Assembly: GCF_001612845.1 (NCBI RefSeq)
Contig: NZ_BDBF01000050.1
Span: 1-64,000 of the forward strand
Direction: 5' to 3'
Source: Nocardia elegans NBRC 108235
GTDB lineage: Bacteria; Actinomycetota; Actinomycetes; Mycobacteriales; Mycobacteriaceae
Length of the DNA stretch: 64,000 nucleotides
The notes under the pieces: generated by a model
Told to the model about the DNA's origin: nothing
Database searches by the model: none
Seen by the model: the letters and a program-made list of their open reading frames with translations, nothing else
Position numbers and translations under genes: made by a program
Part shown: positions 17,524-27,402 of the stretch, piece by piece
Position numbering within the stretch: the stretch's first letter is position 1
Layout of the letters: every line of letters starts with the position of its first letter

Positions 17524-20500
17524 TCATTGCTCCAGGCTCCACGAAAGCTGGATCAGGCTGGCACCTTGGCGGTTGACGAATGTGCCGCGGCCCGGCGGCA
17601 TTTCGCTCGGGCGCACATTGCCGATCAGATTCCCCTCGTCACGGCTGCCGCTCATCACCAAGGCGTGCGTGCCGACGTCCTTCATCCGAGATAGCACGGG
17701 CTCGTACATCGCACGCGATGCACCGCCGGAGCGGCGCGCAATGATGAGGTGGAAGCCGACGTCCTTGGCATGCGGTATGTACTCGACCAAAACGTTCAGC
17801 GGGTTGCCGCTTTGGGTGACTACGAGGTCGTAGTCGTCGATCACCACATACAACTCGGGGCCGGACCACCACGACCGTTGGCGCAACTCCTGCTGAGTGA
17901 TGTTCGGCCCGGGCATACGCTGACGCAGGATCTCTGCGACCTGTTGCATCATGCCGCTGAGCATTTCGCTCGATGGCGCGTACCCCGCCAGGTGATCGGT
18001 TTCGACCAGGCCCAGCATCGTCCGACGGTAGTCACCGATCACCAGTTTGGCCTGTTTCGGTGTATTCGACGCAACTAGGTTCTGCACGATGTTGCGCAGT
18101 AGGTTCGTCTTACCGCATTCGGTGTCACCGAAGATGATGAAGTGCGGCAGTTCGTTGAAATTGAGGAATACCGGAGCCAATTCGGCTTCGTTGAGGCCGA
18201 TCGGGACGGACGAGTTCGGCACGGCAGGATCGAGGCCCGCCGGCCACCCGCCCATTCCGTGTAGCAGTTCTTCTCGTCCAAGCAGTTCGGGCAGCATCCG
18301 GACGGCGGGTGCCGGGCGGCCCGGAGTGGAGGCGGTCAGCCGTCGCACTGCGTCGGCCACACCAGAACCCAAGCTTTCGGGATTCGAATCTCCGTCCACG
18401 CGCGGCAGAGCCGTCAGCATATGCTTCGCGTCCGGCGTCATCCCGCGGCCCGGGCGGCCCTGGGGTACCAACGAGGCCACCTTGCGACCGAGATCGGAAT
18501 CCATCGGGTCGCCGAGGCGCAGTTCGATTCGGGTCCCGATCTGGTCCTTGAGAGCAGGGCGTGCTTCCGCCCAGCGGTTCAGCGCGATCACGACGTGGAC
18601 ACCGTACGAAAGACCCTGCGTCGCAAGGTTCATGATCGGCTGTTCGAGCGAATCGAAATCCTGGCGAATGGAGCCGAAGCCGTCGATCACCAGGAAGACG
18701 TCTGCGAAAGGATCCTCGTGGACGCCCACCGCACCCGGACTGGTCGACGGATCCGTACCGCGCAGCCTGCGGAAGTCGGCCATCGACTCGATGCCCAGTT
18801 GGCGGAAACGCATTTCGCGCTGACGGACGATGGTGGTCATCTCGGAGATGGTGCGGCGGACTTTGTCCACGTCCAGGCGCCCCGCCACCGAACCGACGTG
18901 TGGGAGGCCCTCGAGACCGGCCAGCGTGCCACCACCGAAATCGAGGCAGTAGAACTGCACCTGTTCTGCGGTGTGGGTCAACGCCATACCCATGATCAAG
19001 GAACGGAGTGCGGTCGATTTACCGGACTGGGGGCCACCGACAATGGCGACATTGCCGCGGGCACCGGACAAATCGATCACCATGGGGTCGCGCCGCTGAT
19101 CGTACGGGCGGTCCACTGTTCCTATGGCAGTGCGCAAACTCGCGACCGGACTGTAGTCACCGGTCAGAATCGAGCGTGGGATGAGCTGATCGAGAGTCGG
19201 CGCGTCATCCAACGGCGGCAACCAGATTTCGTGGGCCGCGCGACCGTGTCCCTGAATGCGCGACACCAGCATGCCCAGGTTGGAGATCTTCTCGGCGCCT
19301 TCGTCCTGCTGAACCTCCTCGACCATGCTGGGCTCGGGAGGCAACGGGAGCCGGTCGCTGGCGCGGAAGGGCACCTGCCCGGCAATGAAGGGGCGGGCGT
19401 TGATATCGATTTCCCCGCCGACGATTCCCGCCTGAGTCACTTCTCGCTGGGAACCGCCACCCACATAGGGGCCGGAAACGTAGGAAGCCTGAAACCGTTG
19501 AATCTCACCGGAATCGGACTTCAGATAACCACCACCGGGATTGTTCGGCAGGTTGTAGGCATCGGGAACACCCAATACTTGACGAGATTCGTTGGCCGAG
19601 AACGTCTTCAGACCGATGCGGTAGGACAGATGCGATTCCAGGCCCTTGAGCTTGCCTTCTTCCAAGCGCTGCGAGGCCAGGAGCAGATGTACGTGGAGCG
19701 ATCGGCCGAGACGGCCGATCATCACGAACAGCTCGGCGAAATCGGGGTGCTGACTGAGCAGTTCCGAAAACTCGTCGAGCACGACGAACAACGCCGGCAT
19801 CGGGTCGAGGTCGGCTCCGGCAGCGCGAGCCTTCTCGTATTCGAGCACATTCGCGAAGTTGCCTTTGTCACGGAGCACCTCTTGGCGGCGATTCATCTCG
19901 CCCGCCAGCGCGTCCTTCATGCGGTCGACGAGGTCCGCTTCCTCTTCCAGGTTGGTGATGATGGCCGCTACGTGCGGAACACCTTCCAAGCCCAGGAAGG
20001 TCGCACCACCCTTGAAGTCGACCAGAACCAGGTTCAGTTGGTCCGGCGAATGCGTTGCCAGCATCGAGAGCACCAGGGTGCGAAGGAATTCCGACTTGCC
20101 GGAACCGGTCGCACCGATACACAGGCCGTGCGGCCCCATTCCACCCTCGGCCGCCTCTTTGATATCCAGATAAACCGGCAAGCCGTCCGCGCCTACACCG
20201 AACGGCACCCGCAACCGGTCGCGACCGTAACGTGGTTTCCATCCGTTTTCCGGATTGAAGGTCCCGATATCGCCCAGGCCTACCAGTTTGGCCCAGCTAT
20301 CGATGACCTCTCCATTCTCCTCGACCACGGCTTCGCCACCGCGCTGGACGGCCGCCACCCGGAAGGGGGCGAGGCGCCGCGCGACCTGTTCGGCCTGCCG
20401 CGCGCTGATGCGGTCGATGAGGGCGAAGCGTTCCATATTGCCGGTGGCGCCGCGGCCGACGCATTCACCGTTCTCGACGACCATCTGAATGCCGCGCGAA

Positions 20501-21567
20501 ACCGCCAGGCGCGGAGCGTAACTGCACAGATCGATGATGGTGACGCCCTCGTAGCCGGATTCGCGCAGCGAATCCTCCTCGGCCTCGAGCAGACCACCGT
20601 CGACGATGATGACGATGTGGACCAGATTCTGATTGGCCGGCTGGTTGCGGGAGTAGCGAACGCGGTTGTGCAGCAACGGATTCAAGCCGTCGGCGAGTTC
20701 GCGGATGGAACCGTAGACCATACGCTCGGTGCCCACGCCGTCCTGGGAATCCGGGTGCTGGGTGTGCGGGAGCCATTTGGTCCACTCCCATTCGGCGGCG
20801 GTGTCGGGACCGCAGACCACCGCGACCAGCACCTGGTCCGGCGCCTGAAACATGCACAGCTGCAACAACATCGCGCGGGTCATATCGCGCGCCTGGGCGC
20901 GGTCGCCGTTGAGCTGGATGGTGGCGAAGCCCTTGACCGCGATGGCGGTGGGCAGGTCCGGGACCGTGGAATGCGTACGCACGAAACGACGCAACGATAC
21001 GGCCGCGATCGGCTCGAGTTCCTCGACCGGGCCGGTTTCCGGCGAGACCAGCCGGGTGGCCAGGCGCTGCCCGCCCAGGCCGATGCGCGCGTGGCAGAAG
21101 TCCTTGTCCCCCGGACGGCGTTCCCACATGCGGCTGGTGCCGGCCAGCATCCACACCAAACCCGGTTCCGGATGGCTCCATTCGACCGCCGCGCGCTGCT
21201 GGGAGGCGGTTTCGTCGACGTCCTTGCGGACCTGGTCCAGGTAGCGCAGATAGTCCTTGCGGTCCTCGTTGGCCTCGGCGGCCTTCTGTCCCTTACCACC
21301 CTGACCGGCGAACATGCCGACCATGGAGAAGACCATCATCATCGGGAACATCATGCTCATCGGGTTGGAGGCGATACCTCCACCGCGGGTGAACATGATG
21401 GCCATCATTCCGACCATGCCGACGACCATCACGACGGGCATCAATTTGCCCAGCAGACTGCCAGGTATCGCGCGTGGAATCTCCGGCGGCGGTTGCAGTG
21501 TCACTTCGCCACCCGGTGACCGCGGAACCTCCCGGCGCGCACGACGCTGGAACCTGACAGTGCTCAT
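17524..21567 (-). CDS. eccC: EccC, type VII secretion ATPase (locus A)
   Basis: A 1347-residue fused EccCa-EccCb motor. Two membrane helices lie near residues 37-90, followed by three FtsK/SpoIIIE ATPase modules. Their Walker A motifs are GATGSGKSEF, GGPQSGKSTAL and GDTECGKTNLL; the matching Walker B segments are LVLVDFKGG, VFLVIDGFG and LYVVIDDYD. Length is normal for the family. It recognises WXG100 dimers through the C-terminal modules and powers export through EccB/D/E. Start ATG 21567, preceded by GAAGGGGG; the frame is open a further 650 codons, but that part is antisense to eccD. Divergent from eccD with 159 bases between. Confidence 0.95.
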   Translation of the reverse strand: MSTVRFQRRARREVPRSPGGEVTLQPPPEIPRAIPGSLLGKLMPVVMVVGMVGMMAIMFTRGGGIASNPMSMMFPMMMVFSMVGMFAGQGGKGQKAAEANEDRKDYLRYLDQVRKDVDETASQQRAAVEWSHPEPGLVWMLAGTSRMWERRPGDKDFCHARIGLGGQRLATRLVSPETGPVEELEPIAAVSLRRFVRTHSTVPDLPTAIAVKGFATIQLNGDRAQARDMTRAMLLQLCMFQAPDQVLVAVVCGPDTAAEWEWTKWLPHTQHPDSQDGVGTERMVYGSIRELADGLNPLLHNRVRYSRNQPANQNLVHIVIIVDGGLLEAEEDSLRESGYEGVTIIDLCSYAPRLAVSRGIQMVVENGECVGRGATGNMERFALIDRISARQAEQVARRLAPFRVAAVQRGGEAVVEENGEVIDSWAKLVGLGDIGTFNPENGWKPRYGRDRLRVPFGVGADGLPVYLDIKEAAEGGMGPHGLCIGATGSGKSEFLRTLVLSMLATHSPDQLNLVLVDFKGGATFLGLEGVPHVAAIITNLEEEADLVDRMKDALAGEMNRRQEVLRDKGNFANVLEYEKARAAGADLDPMPALFVVLDEFSELLSQHPDFAELFVMIGRLGRSLHVHLLLASQRLEEGKLKGLESHLSYRIGLKTFSANESRQVLGVPDAYNLPNNPGGGYLKSDSGEIQRFQASYVSGPYVGGGSQREVTQAGIVGGEIDINARPFIAGQVPFRASDRLPLPPEPSMVEEVQQDEGAEKISNLGMLVSRIQGHGRAAHEIWLPPLDDAPTLDQLIPRSILTGDYSPVASLRTAIGTVDRPYDQRRDPMVIDLSGARGNVAIVGGPQSGKSTALRSLIMGMALTHTAEQVQFYCLDFGGGTLAGLEGLPHVGSVAGRLDVDKVRRTISEMTTIVRQREMRFRQLGIESMADFRRLRGTDPSTSPGAVGVHEDPFADVFLVIDGFGSIRQDFDSLEQPIMNLATQGLSYGVHVVIALNRWAEARPALKDQIGTRIELRLGDPMDSDLGRKVASLVPQGRPGRGMTPDAKHMLTALPRVDGDSNPESLGSGVADAVRRLTASTPGRPAPAVRMLPELLGREELLHGMGGWPAGLDPAVPNSSVPIGLNEAELAPVFLNFNELPHFIIFGDTECGKTNLLRNIVQNLVASNTPKQAKLVIGDYRRTMLGLVETDHLAGYAPSSEMLSGMMQQVAEILRQRMPGPNITQQELRQRSWWSGPELYVVIDDYDLVVTQSGNPLNVLVEYIPHAKDVGFHLIIARRSGGASRAMYEPVLSRMKDVGTHALVMSGSRDEGNLIGNVRPSEMPPGRGTFVNRQGASLIQLSWSLEQ

Positions 21568-21726
21568 CGACGGAAGATCCCCCTTCGGCTGCTGTACTGC
21601 GGACTCAGTGTAGAGGCAGCGGCCGACATGTCGTACAGTTCGACCAGCATTCTGCACGGATCGGCCGCGCGACCGCAAACCGGAGCGCATGCTGAAACAC
21701 CAGGTAGAGACGGAGTTGGGGGAAGC

Positions 21727-23193
21727 GTGACGCACGCGCGACTGGACCATATCGAAGAGGATTCGAGCCGCGGAATCGTCCGGGCGCCCGATCTGGCGCG
21801 GGTGACAATTCTGGCCAAGCACACGCAGGTCGATATGGCGATTCCGGTCGACGTTCCGGTCGCACTGGTCATTCCGAGCGTGGTCGACATGGTGGCGCAG
21901 CACAGCCGCACCAACGATTTCGACAACAGCGGCGAACAGTTCCAGCCGGCCGAATGGGTGCTGGCGCGAATCGGGCAGCCGCCGTTCTCCAATTCGCTCA
22001 GCCTGGGCGAGCAGGGGGTGCGCGACGGCGAGCTGCTCATGCTGGAAAGCGCCGATCACGTCGCGCCCAGTCCGCTGTTCGACGACATCATGTACAACGT
22101 CGCGATCGCCGACGCCGACCATTTCCGCAGCTGGTCGCCGCAGGTCGCGCGGATCACCGGATCGATCATCGCGGTGCTGACCATGCTCGCCGGATGCACC
22201 GGCCTGCTGGCCGCGCCGGATGCGATGGCGGGCTGGATCACCGGGTCCATCGCCGCGGTGCTGACGATTCTGCTGGTAGTGGCCGGCACGGTGATGAGCC
22301 GCATGTACGGCGACACCGCCTCCGCGCTGGTTCTCGGCGGCTGTGCGCTGCCGAGCGCGTTCGCCGCGGGCATGTTGATCGTGCCCGACCATTACGGATG
22401 GGCGAATCTGCTGCTCGGCTCGGTACTCGTCGGTGCCACGGCACTGCTGGCCTGGCGGGTCAGCGGAGTCGGTCTGGCCCTGTTCATCGGCGCCACAACA
22501 CTTTCCGTGTTCGCCATCCCCGCCGCGCTGGTCGGCCTGCTCACCTCGCAGCCGGTCAAGGCCATCGGCGCGGTCGCCGCCGCGCTCGCGCTCGGCGCCC
22601 TGTCGCTGGCACCGCGAGTGTCGATGCTGCTGGCGAAACTGCCGCTGCCGCCGGTGCCTTCGCCCGGCACCCCGATCGATCCCACCGAGGACGATCCCGA
22701 CGACCACCGCGCGCTGCCCACGATGGACGTGCTGCGCACGAAATCCGAACGCGCGCGGATGTATCTGGCCGGCCTCGTCGGCGCGACCACACTGGTGACC
22801 GTGATCGGAGCGCTCGCCTCGACCGATCCGTCCGCGGACAGCCCCTATTGGCCCGGCATCGCGCTGGCGCTGGTCTGCGCGGTGGTGCTGATGTTCCGCA
22901 GCCGCACCTACGTCAGCGCCGAGCTGGCGGTGGTGCTGCTCGCCGGCGGTGCGGCCATCCTGCTGATCATGACGGTCGGCGCGGCCTTCGTGGTGGAACA
23001 GCCGCTCGCGGTGTTCGGCGCCGCCATGGTGATGCTCATCGCCGCGCTGATCCTGGGCACCATCGTGCCGAACCAGTCGGCGACGCCGCCGATGCGCCGC
23101 GCGGTGGAGCTGCTGGAGTACGGGTTCGTCGCCGCCGTCCTGCCGCTGGTGTTCTGGGTAGCCGAGCTGTACACGCTCGTTCGATCGCTCTGA
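21727..23193 (+). CDS. eccD: EccD, type VII secretion membrane channel protein (locus A)
   Basis: A 488-residue protein with a cytoplasmic ubiquitin-like (YukD) N-terminal domain (about 10-105, beginning LARVTILAKHTQVDMAIP) and about eleven transmembrane helices, the usual EccD topology. GTG 21727 is chosen because GGGGGAAG lies just before it. Followed after 7 bases by mycP, so the two are cotranscribed. EccD forms the membrane pore of the ESX complex. Confidence 0.93.
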   Translation: MTHARLDHIEEDSSRGIVRAPDLARVTILAKHTQVDMAIPVDVPVALVIPSVVDMVAQHSRTNDFDNSGEQFQPAEWVLARIGQPPFSNSLSLGEQGVRDGELLMLESADHVAPSPLFDDIMYNVAIADADHFRSWSPQVARITGSIIAVLTMLAGCTGLLAAPDAMAGWITGSIAAVLTILLVVAGTVMSRMYGDTASALVLGGCALPSAFAAGMLIVPDHYGWANLLLGSVLVGATALLAWRVSGVGLALFIGATTLSVFAIPAALVGLLTSQPVKAIGAVAAALALGALSLAPRVSMLLAKLPLPPVPSPGTPIDPTEDDPDDHRALPTMDVLRTKSERARMYLAGLVGATTLVTVIGALASTDPSADSPYWPGIALALVCAVVLMFRSRTYVSAELAVVLLAGGAAILLIMTVGAAFVVEQPLAVFGAAMVMLIAALILGTIVPNQSATPPMRRAVELLEYGFVAAVLPLVFWVAELYTLVRSL

Positions 23194-23200
23194 GCCGCAG

Positions 23201-24622
23201 ATGAGACCGAAAATGTTCGGGCAGAAACTCGTTCGAATTGCGGTGGCGGCAGCGGTGGGGTTGTCTTCATCGGTGGGCGTCGGCACAGCGATGGCAGATC
23301 GCCCGCCGGTCGTCGATCCGGGGGTCATGCCGCCGGGCCCGCCGATGGGGCCGCCGGACGAGACGGAGCAAGCCTCCAACTCGCCATGTGCCAGCACCCA
23401 GACGGGGGGTGACGGCCCGACGGTGCCCGATGCACAACGTGCCCTCGGGATCGATAGGGCGTGGCAGTTTTCCAGGGGCGCAGGGCAATTGGTTGCGGTT
23501 ATCGATACCGGCGTAGCTCCCAATCCACGCCTCCCCGGTCTGATCGGTGGGGGTGACTATGTAGCACATACGGACGGCACCGAGGACTGCGACGCGCACG
23601 GCACCTTCGTCGCGGGAATCATTGCGGCCAGCCAGGTCCCCGGTCAGGGATTCGCGGGTATCGCTCCTGACGCGCGGATTCTCACCATCCGCCAGACCTC
23701 CGGATACTTTCAGAAGAAGGGCAGGAGCCGCGAGAAGGGCCCCGATGAAATGCCCGACAGTTACGGCACGACAGGCACACTCGCGTGGGCGGTCCGGCAT
23801 GCGGTGGATATGCATGCCACCGTCATCAACATGTCATTGACGGCATGTAAGCCGGTATCCGCTCATATCGAGGATCGCTCTTTGGGCGCTGCCGTTCGCT
23901 ACGCCGCCGACCACGACGTCGTCGTGGTCGCCGCGGCCGGCAACACCGACAAGGACTGCAAGGACGCGAAGAATCCGGTATTCGATCCACTGGATCCGAC
24001 TGCGGATCCGTGGAGCAAGATCGATTTCGACGTCTCTCCCGCCCGCTACGACGATTATGTGCTCTCGGTCGGCTCGGTGGATACGAACGGTCAACCGTCG
24101 AAGTTCACCGTTCCCGGGCCGTGGCTCGGTGTTGCGGCCCCGGGCGAGAATCTCATCTCGCTCGATCCCCATTTCGGCGACGCGCAGAGCAAGGGGACCG
24201 CGACCGGTAAATACGACCTGCAGCAGAAACTCGAGCCGATTTCCGGAACCAGTTTCGCCGCACCGTATGTCGCGGGCCTGGCAGCGCTGGTGCGCAGCCG
24301 ATTCCCGGACCTGAGCGCACCCGAGGTGATCAAGCGCATCGAGGCCACCGCCCATGCACCGGCGGAGGGCTGGAACCCCTATATCGGCTATGGAGTCATC
24401 GACCCGGTGGCCGCCCTGACGGATCAAGTGTCGGCATCGCTGCCGCCGAAGGCCCTGCATCGAGCCGAGTCTCGCCAGCTCGCGGTGCCGAAGACCCCGC
24501 CGCCACCGGACCACACGGCCCGCAACGTCGCGTTGATCGGCTCCATCGTGACCGGATTCCTGGTGGTCCTCGGAATTCTGATCTCGTTCCCGCTACGCCG
24601 GAAGTTCGGCAGTAACGGCTGA
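23201..24622 (+). CDS. mycP: Mycosin, type VII secretion subtilisin-like protease
   Basis: A 473-residue membrane-anchored S8 protease. It has a signal peptide, a Pro-rich N-terminal extension, then the catalytic triad: Asp in VIDTGV (~101), His in DAHGTFVAG (~132) and Ser in GTSFAAP (~353). A C-terminal membrane helix (NVALIGSIVTGFLVVLGILI) is followed by a short basic tail. Two Cys (SPCAST, EDCDAH) and a second pair match mycosin disulfides. It stabilises the ESX membrane complex and trims substrates. ATG 23201 has only a weak ribosome site; ATG 23213 is possible. Confidence 0.93.
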   Translation: MRPKMFGQKLVRIAVAAAVGLSSSVGVGTAMADRPPVVDPGVMPPGPPMGPPDETEQASNSPCASTQTGGDGPTVPDAQRALGIDRAWQFSRGAGQLVAVIDTGVAPNPRLPGLIGGGDYVAHTDGTEDCDAHGTFVAGIIAASQVPGQGFAGIAPDARILTIRQTSGYFQKKGRSREKGPDEMPDSYGTTGTLAWAVRHAVDMHATVINMSLTACKPVSAHIEDRSLGAAVRYAADHDVVVVAAAGNTDKDCKDAKNPVFDPLDPTADPWSKIDFDVSPARYDDYVLSVGSVDTNGQPSKFTVPGPWLGVAAPGENLISLDPHFGDAQSKGTATGKYDLQQKLEPISGTSFAAPYVAGLAALVRSRFPDLSAPEVIKRIEATAHAPAEGWNPYIGYGVIDPVAALTDQVSASLPPKALHRAESRQLAVPKTPPPPDHTARNVALIGSIVTGFLVVLGILISFPLRRKFGSNG

Positions 24623-24669
24623 TCACGGAATGGTGTTCCGGGGGTTGTCACTCCCGGAACACCGTGATC
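24621..24669. terminator. Bidirectional terminator between mycP and the substrate operon
   Basis: GGTGTTCCGGG (24632-24642) pairs perfectly with CCCGGAACACC (24653-24663) across a 10-base loop, with outer GATCACGG/CCGTGATC arms. It starts at the mycP stop codon and serves the convergent genes on both sides. Confidence 0.7.
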
Positions 24670-24765
24670 CGCCTCCTACCGCCGGTAAACGGCAAAGCCA
24701 ACGGCTACGCCTACCCGGCAATCACCGATCCCTTCACTCGAGGATCCCGCCGGCCGACGGGATGA

Positions 24766-24969
24766 TCACCGGGAATCCGAGCGGCTGTCTGCGCCGCTTT
24801 GGATGTTCTTGCTGCGGGATCCAGCGCCCTTGGCACCGGAATTCACCACGCCGAACGCGGCATTGGTTTGTCGCGCCTCGTCATCCACTTCCTCTATGCG
24901 GTATCGGATGCGGCGGACACTGTCGGCATGGTCACCGGCGATCCGCTCGATCTTCGCGGCCCAATTCAT
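24766..24969 (-). CDS. Small protein coupled to the ESX substrate gene
   Basis: A 67-residue basic, helical, hydrophilic protein with no signal or membrane helix. Its ATG overlaps the stop of the 672-residue upstream gene by four bases (ATGA), which argues it is translated. It begins MNWAAKIERIAGDHADSV and has a Gly/Ser/Arg-rich tail. It could be a chaperone or accessory for the operon's substrate, by position only. Family not recognised. Confidence 0.6.
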   Translation of the reverse strand: MNWAAKIERIAGDHADSVRRIRYRIEEVDDEARQTNAAFGVVNSGAKGAGSRSKNIQSGADSRSDSR

Positions 24970-26984
24970 GGGTACCGCACCCCCTCAACGGCACTCGCTA
25001 CTTCCAAATCCTCTGTGTCCGAGGGCATTCCGTCCGGATGCACTCCGACCTGATCCGGCTCGCCCGGACCATCTGTTCGCACGTTCGCGCTGTCGGCTTG
25101 GTCCTCGTCGACGAAATCCGGTTCGTCCTGGACGACCGGTGCGACGTACTGGATCTTCGGCCGATGCTCCCCGTCGCCTTCCGAGCGCGCCGGGGAACCG
25201 TGCGCTCCACCGAAGAACCCGGCGGGCGACATTGCGGACGATGCGTTCGGTGTGGTCGTGGCAGCGGCGGCCGACACAGTCGGTGTCGCGGCGGCCTGGG
25301 CGGCCGGCGTGCCCGGAATCGACTTTCCTTCGTTGTCGGCAGAAGGATTGTTCTCGGGCGTGCCGCTCTGTGGCACACCGGCCGGGTGGGCGGCCCCGTG
25401 GATGGGCACGCTGTCACCCTGCGGATCACCCTGTGCAGATGCAGGTTTCGGCGTGCCGTTGCCAGGCGTAGCAGTTGTGGTGTCGGTCGACGACCCCGGG
25501 TCCGACGGCTGCTCGGTCACCTCGCCGGGATGCATGTGGTGGTCGACGAGCTTGTCGATCCGCTCGACGGCGTCCAGGCCCTCCTTGACCAGACCGGTGA
25601 TCCCCTCGGTACCGACCACGGACTTGAAGGCCTCCCCGAAATCCTTTGCCGTCTCTCCCACAGCCTTCAGCGGATCACCGATGTGGGTCAAGATATCGGG
25701 TGCCTTGCCCGTGATCTGACTCGTTGCGGTCAGCACATTCGCGATATCGCCTGGACGCCATTCACCCACCTTGCCCATATCCGTGACCGATGTCGGCGCC
25801 GACGTCGAAACAGGATCGGCCGGGGCGGATGGTTCGGAGGGGTCTGCGGACCCACCGGACTGATCCAGGCCACCCGTAGTCGTGGGGGCGCCGGGTTGCC
25901 CGGTGTCGTCCTTCTTCTGGCCGCCCTCAGCCGGATTCGCGGGTTGGGAAGCAGGGGCAGCCGCAGCGATGGGAACGCCGTGCATGGACAGCTGCCCGGT
26001 CGTACCGGTGAGAGCGGACACCGGCGAATCGGACGACTCTGCCGGGACGTACGCATCGAGCCCTATCGTCGCCGACGCGGCGCTCGCGGCGGCCGGTGCG
26101 GTCGCCACCACCGATGTGCCACCGAGGGGCATACCGGTGAACAGAGCCTGCGATGCGCTGACCGTCGGCGGGCGGGCGGCAAGCTCGGTGGCGGCGGACG
26201 GCTGCCCGTTCGGTGAGGTGTACGGCGAGGTGCCCACAGCCTCGAGCGCGGCTGCCAACAAGTCGTACACCCCCGACACCGCCGTATCGGTGGCGTCGGT
26301 CAATGCGGTGAATGCCGTGATCTTTCCGTCCAGTGTTGGTACGAACACCTCGTCCAGCCACCGTTCGGCGTAGGCGGCCGGATCGTCGGTGTCGCCGATC
26401 TCCGGCAGCAGGTCCCATACCTTCGTACGCTGTTCGTCGGGTGAAGTCGCACCCCCGAATTGCCCTCGGGCACAGGCGATTATCCGGTCGATCTGATCAC
26501 CGTTCTTCCCGGCCAGGGTATCGGTGGCGAGATCGGTGCGGACGGCGTCCGCCTTGGTCCGGACTATGTTCTCCAGTTGGTCGGCGGCCGCCGACAACGC
26601 CTGTGCGATACCGGACAGATTGTCGCGTTCCGTGCCGACCTGGCCGTTCACCCGCTGGACCAGCTGGGCCGCATTGTCCGCCGCGGGCGAATCACTCCAG
26701 TGGGCAGGAAGTTCGCCCAGTCGAAGCTGCTGCAGTCTGATGCCGTCGCCGACACTCCCGGCCAGTTCCTCGCTGATGGTCGTGCCGATCGCGCGCAGCG
26801 GTTCCACATCCATCCCCCGCTGCTGGTCGTAGCGGGAGGTCAGCGCGTCCACATCACCACCGGGTGGATTCCCGCCCGTCCAGGACTTGTACCTGGGAAT
26901 AAACGTGGCGAACAATTTCAGTCCGTCTCTACCGGAATCGAGCAGCTTGTCGATTCCGGTCAATGCCGAATCGCTCTGCCTCAT
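24966..26984 (-). CDS. Putative type VII substrate, Ala/Pro-rich (EspB/PPE-like layout)
   Basis: A 672-residue protein with no signal peptide. Residues 1-260 are helical and contain HWSDSPAADNAAQLVQ, resembling the WXG turn and second helix of PPE/EspB-like proteins. The middle (260-430) is low-complexity Ala/Thr/Pro/Gly. A short helical block near 430-500 (AKDFGEAFKSVVG...DKLVDHHMH) precedes a disordered acidic C-terminus. Coupled by ATGA overlaps to the genes on both sides. It looks like an ESX substrate, but no toxin or enzyme domain is recognisable, and its export is inferred. Confidence 0.65.
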   Translation of the reverse strand: MRQSDSALTGIDKLLDSGRDGLKLFATFIPRYKSWTGGNPPGGDVDALTSRYDQQRGMDVEPLRAIGTTISEELAGSVGDGIRLQQLRLGELPAHWSDSPAADNAAQLVQRVNGQVGTERDNLSGIAQALSAAADQLENIVRTKADAVRTDLATDTLAGKNGDQIDRIIACARGQFGGATSPDEQRTKVWDLLPEIGDTDDPAAYAERWLDEVFVPTLDGKITAFTALTDATDTAVSGVYDLLAAALEAVGTSPYTSPNGQPSAATELAARPPTVSASQALFTGMPLGGTSVVATAPAAASAASATIGLDAYVPAESSDSPVSALTGTTGQLSMHGVPIAAAAPASQPANPAEGGQKKDDTGQPGAPTTTGGLDQSGGSADPSEPSAPADPVSTSAPTSVTDMGKVGEWRPGDIANVLTATSQITGKAPDILTHIGDPLKAVGETAKDFGEAFKSVVGTEGITGLVKEGLDAVERIDKLVDHHMHPGEVTEQPSDPGSSTDTTTATPGNGTPKPASAQGDPQGDSVPIHGAAHPAGVPQSGTPENNPSADNEGKSIPGTPAAQAAATPTVSAAAATTTPNASSAMSPAGFFGGAHGSPARSEGDGEHRPKIQYVAPVVQDEPDFVDEDQADSANVRTDGPGEPDQVGVHPDGMPSDTEDLEVASAVEGVRYP

Positions 26985-27292
26985 ACCGTCACGCTGCCGG
27001 CCGATGAGATCGCGGTGGCCGATCCCAGATCGACCTCACGGTTCGTTGTCGCCACCTGCCCGAACGCAACACCGGTGTCGTTGATGCAGTTGACCCACGT
27101 GAACATCCGGTTACACAGTCCGTCCAGACCGGTCGCGACCCGCTCCCCGCGTGAACCGTAGTCGCGGCCGGCTTGGCCGGCGGTGAAACCTCGCACGACA
27201 TCGGACAACCGGCGCGCGCTGTCGTTCAACTGCTGGGCAGACCGTTGCAGATCGAGCGAAATAGCCTGCACTGCAGGTATATCCATCTTCAT
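26981..27292 (-). CDS. EspC/WXG100-like secretion-associated protein
   Basis: A 103-residue helical protein (MKMDIPAVQAISLDLQRSAQQL...) resembling EspC-type (PF10824-like) and WXG100 proteins that accompany ESX substrates. It lacks a WXG turn. The start ATG 27292 has GGGGGGC just upstream; ATG 27286 is two codons later. First gene of a three-gene operon with four-base overlaps, so it is probably the partner or chaperone of the 672-residue protein. Confidence 0.65.
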   Translation of the reverse strand: MKMDIPAVQAISLDLQRSAQQLNDSARRLSDVVRGFTAGQAGRDYGSRGERVATGLDGLCNRMFTWVNCINDTGVAFGQVATTNREVDLGSATAISSAGSVTV

Positions 27293-27402
27293 TTTGCCCC
27301 CCGGCGGGTTGTTCGTTCCTCACGCATCAACCCGGCCACCTGATTGGATCTTGAACGCAGAATATCCGAAAAGTGCCAATTATTTGGCTCCGTAACAGGT
27401 TT

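Noticed and set aside
17568..23523. Very long open frames opposite real genes (for example plus-strand 18421-21519, 5219-7816, 58091-60874, 61286-63403; minus-strand 53385-56612; extension of eccC to 23523)
   Set aside because: They lie antisense to, or extend over, well-supported genes, have Arg/Gly/His-rich composition typical of high-GC shadow frames, and show no family motif or ribosome site.
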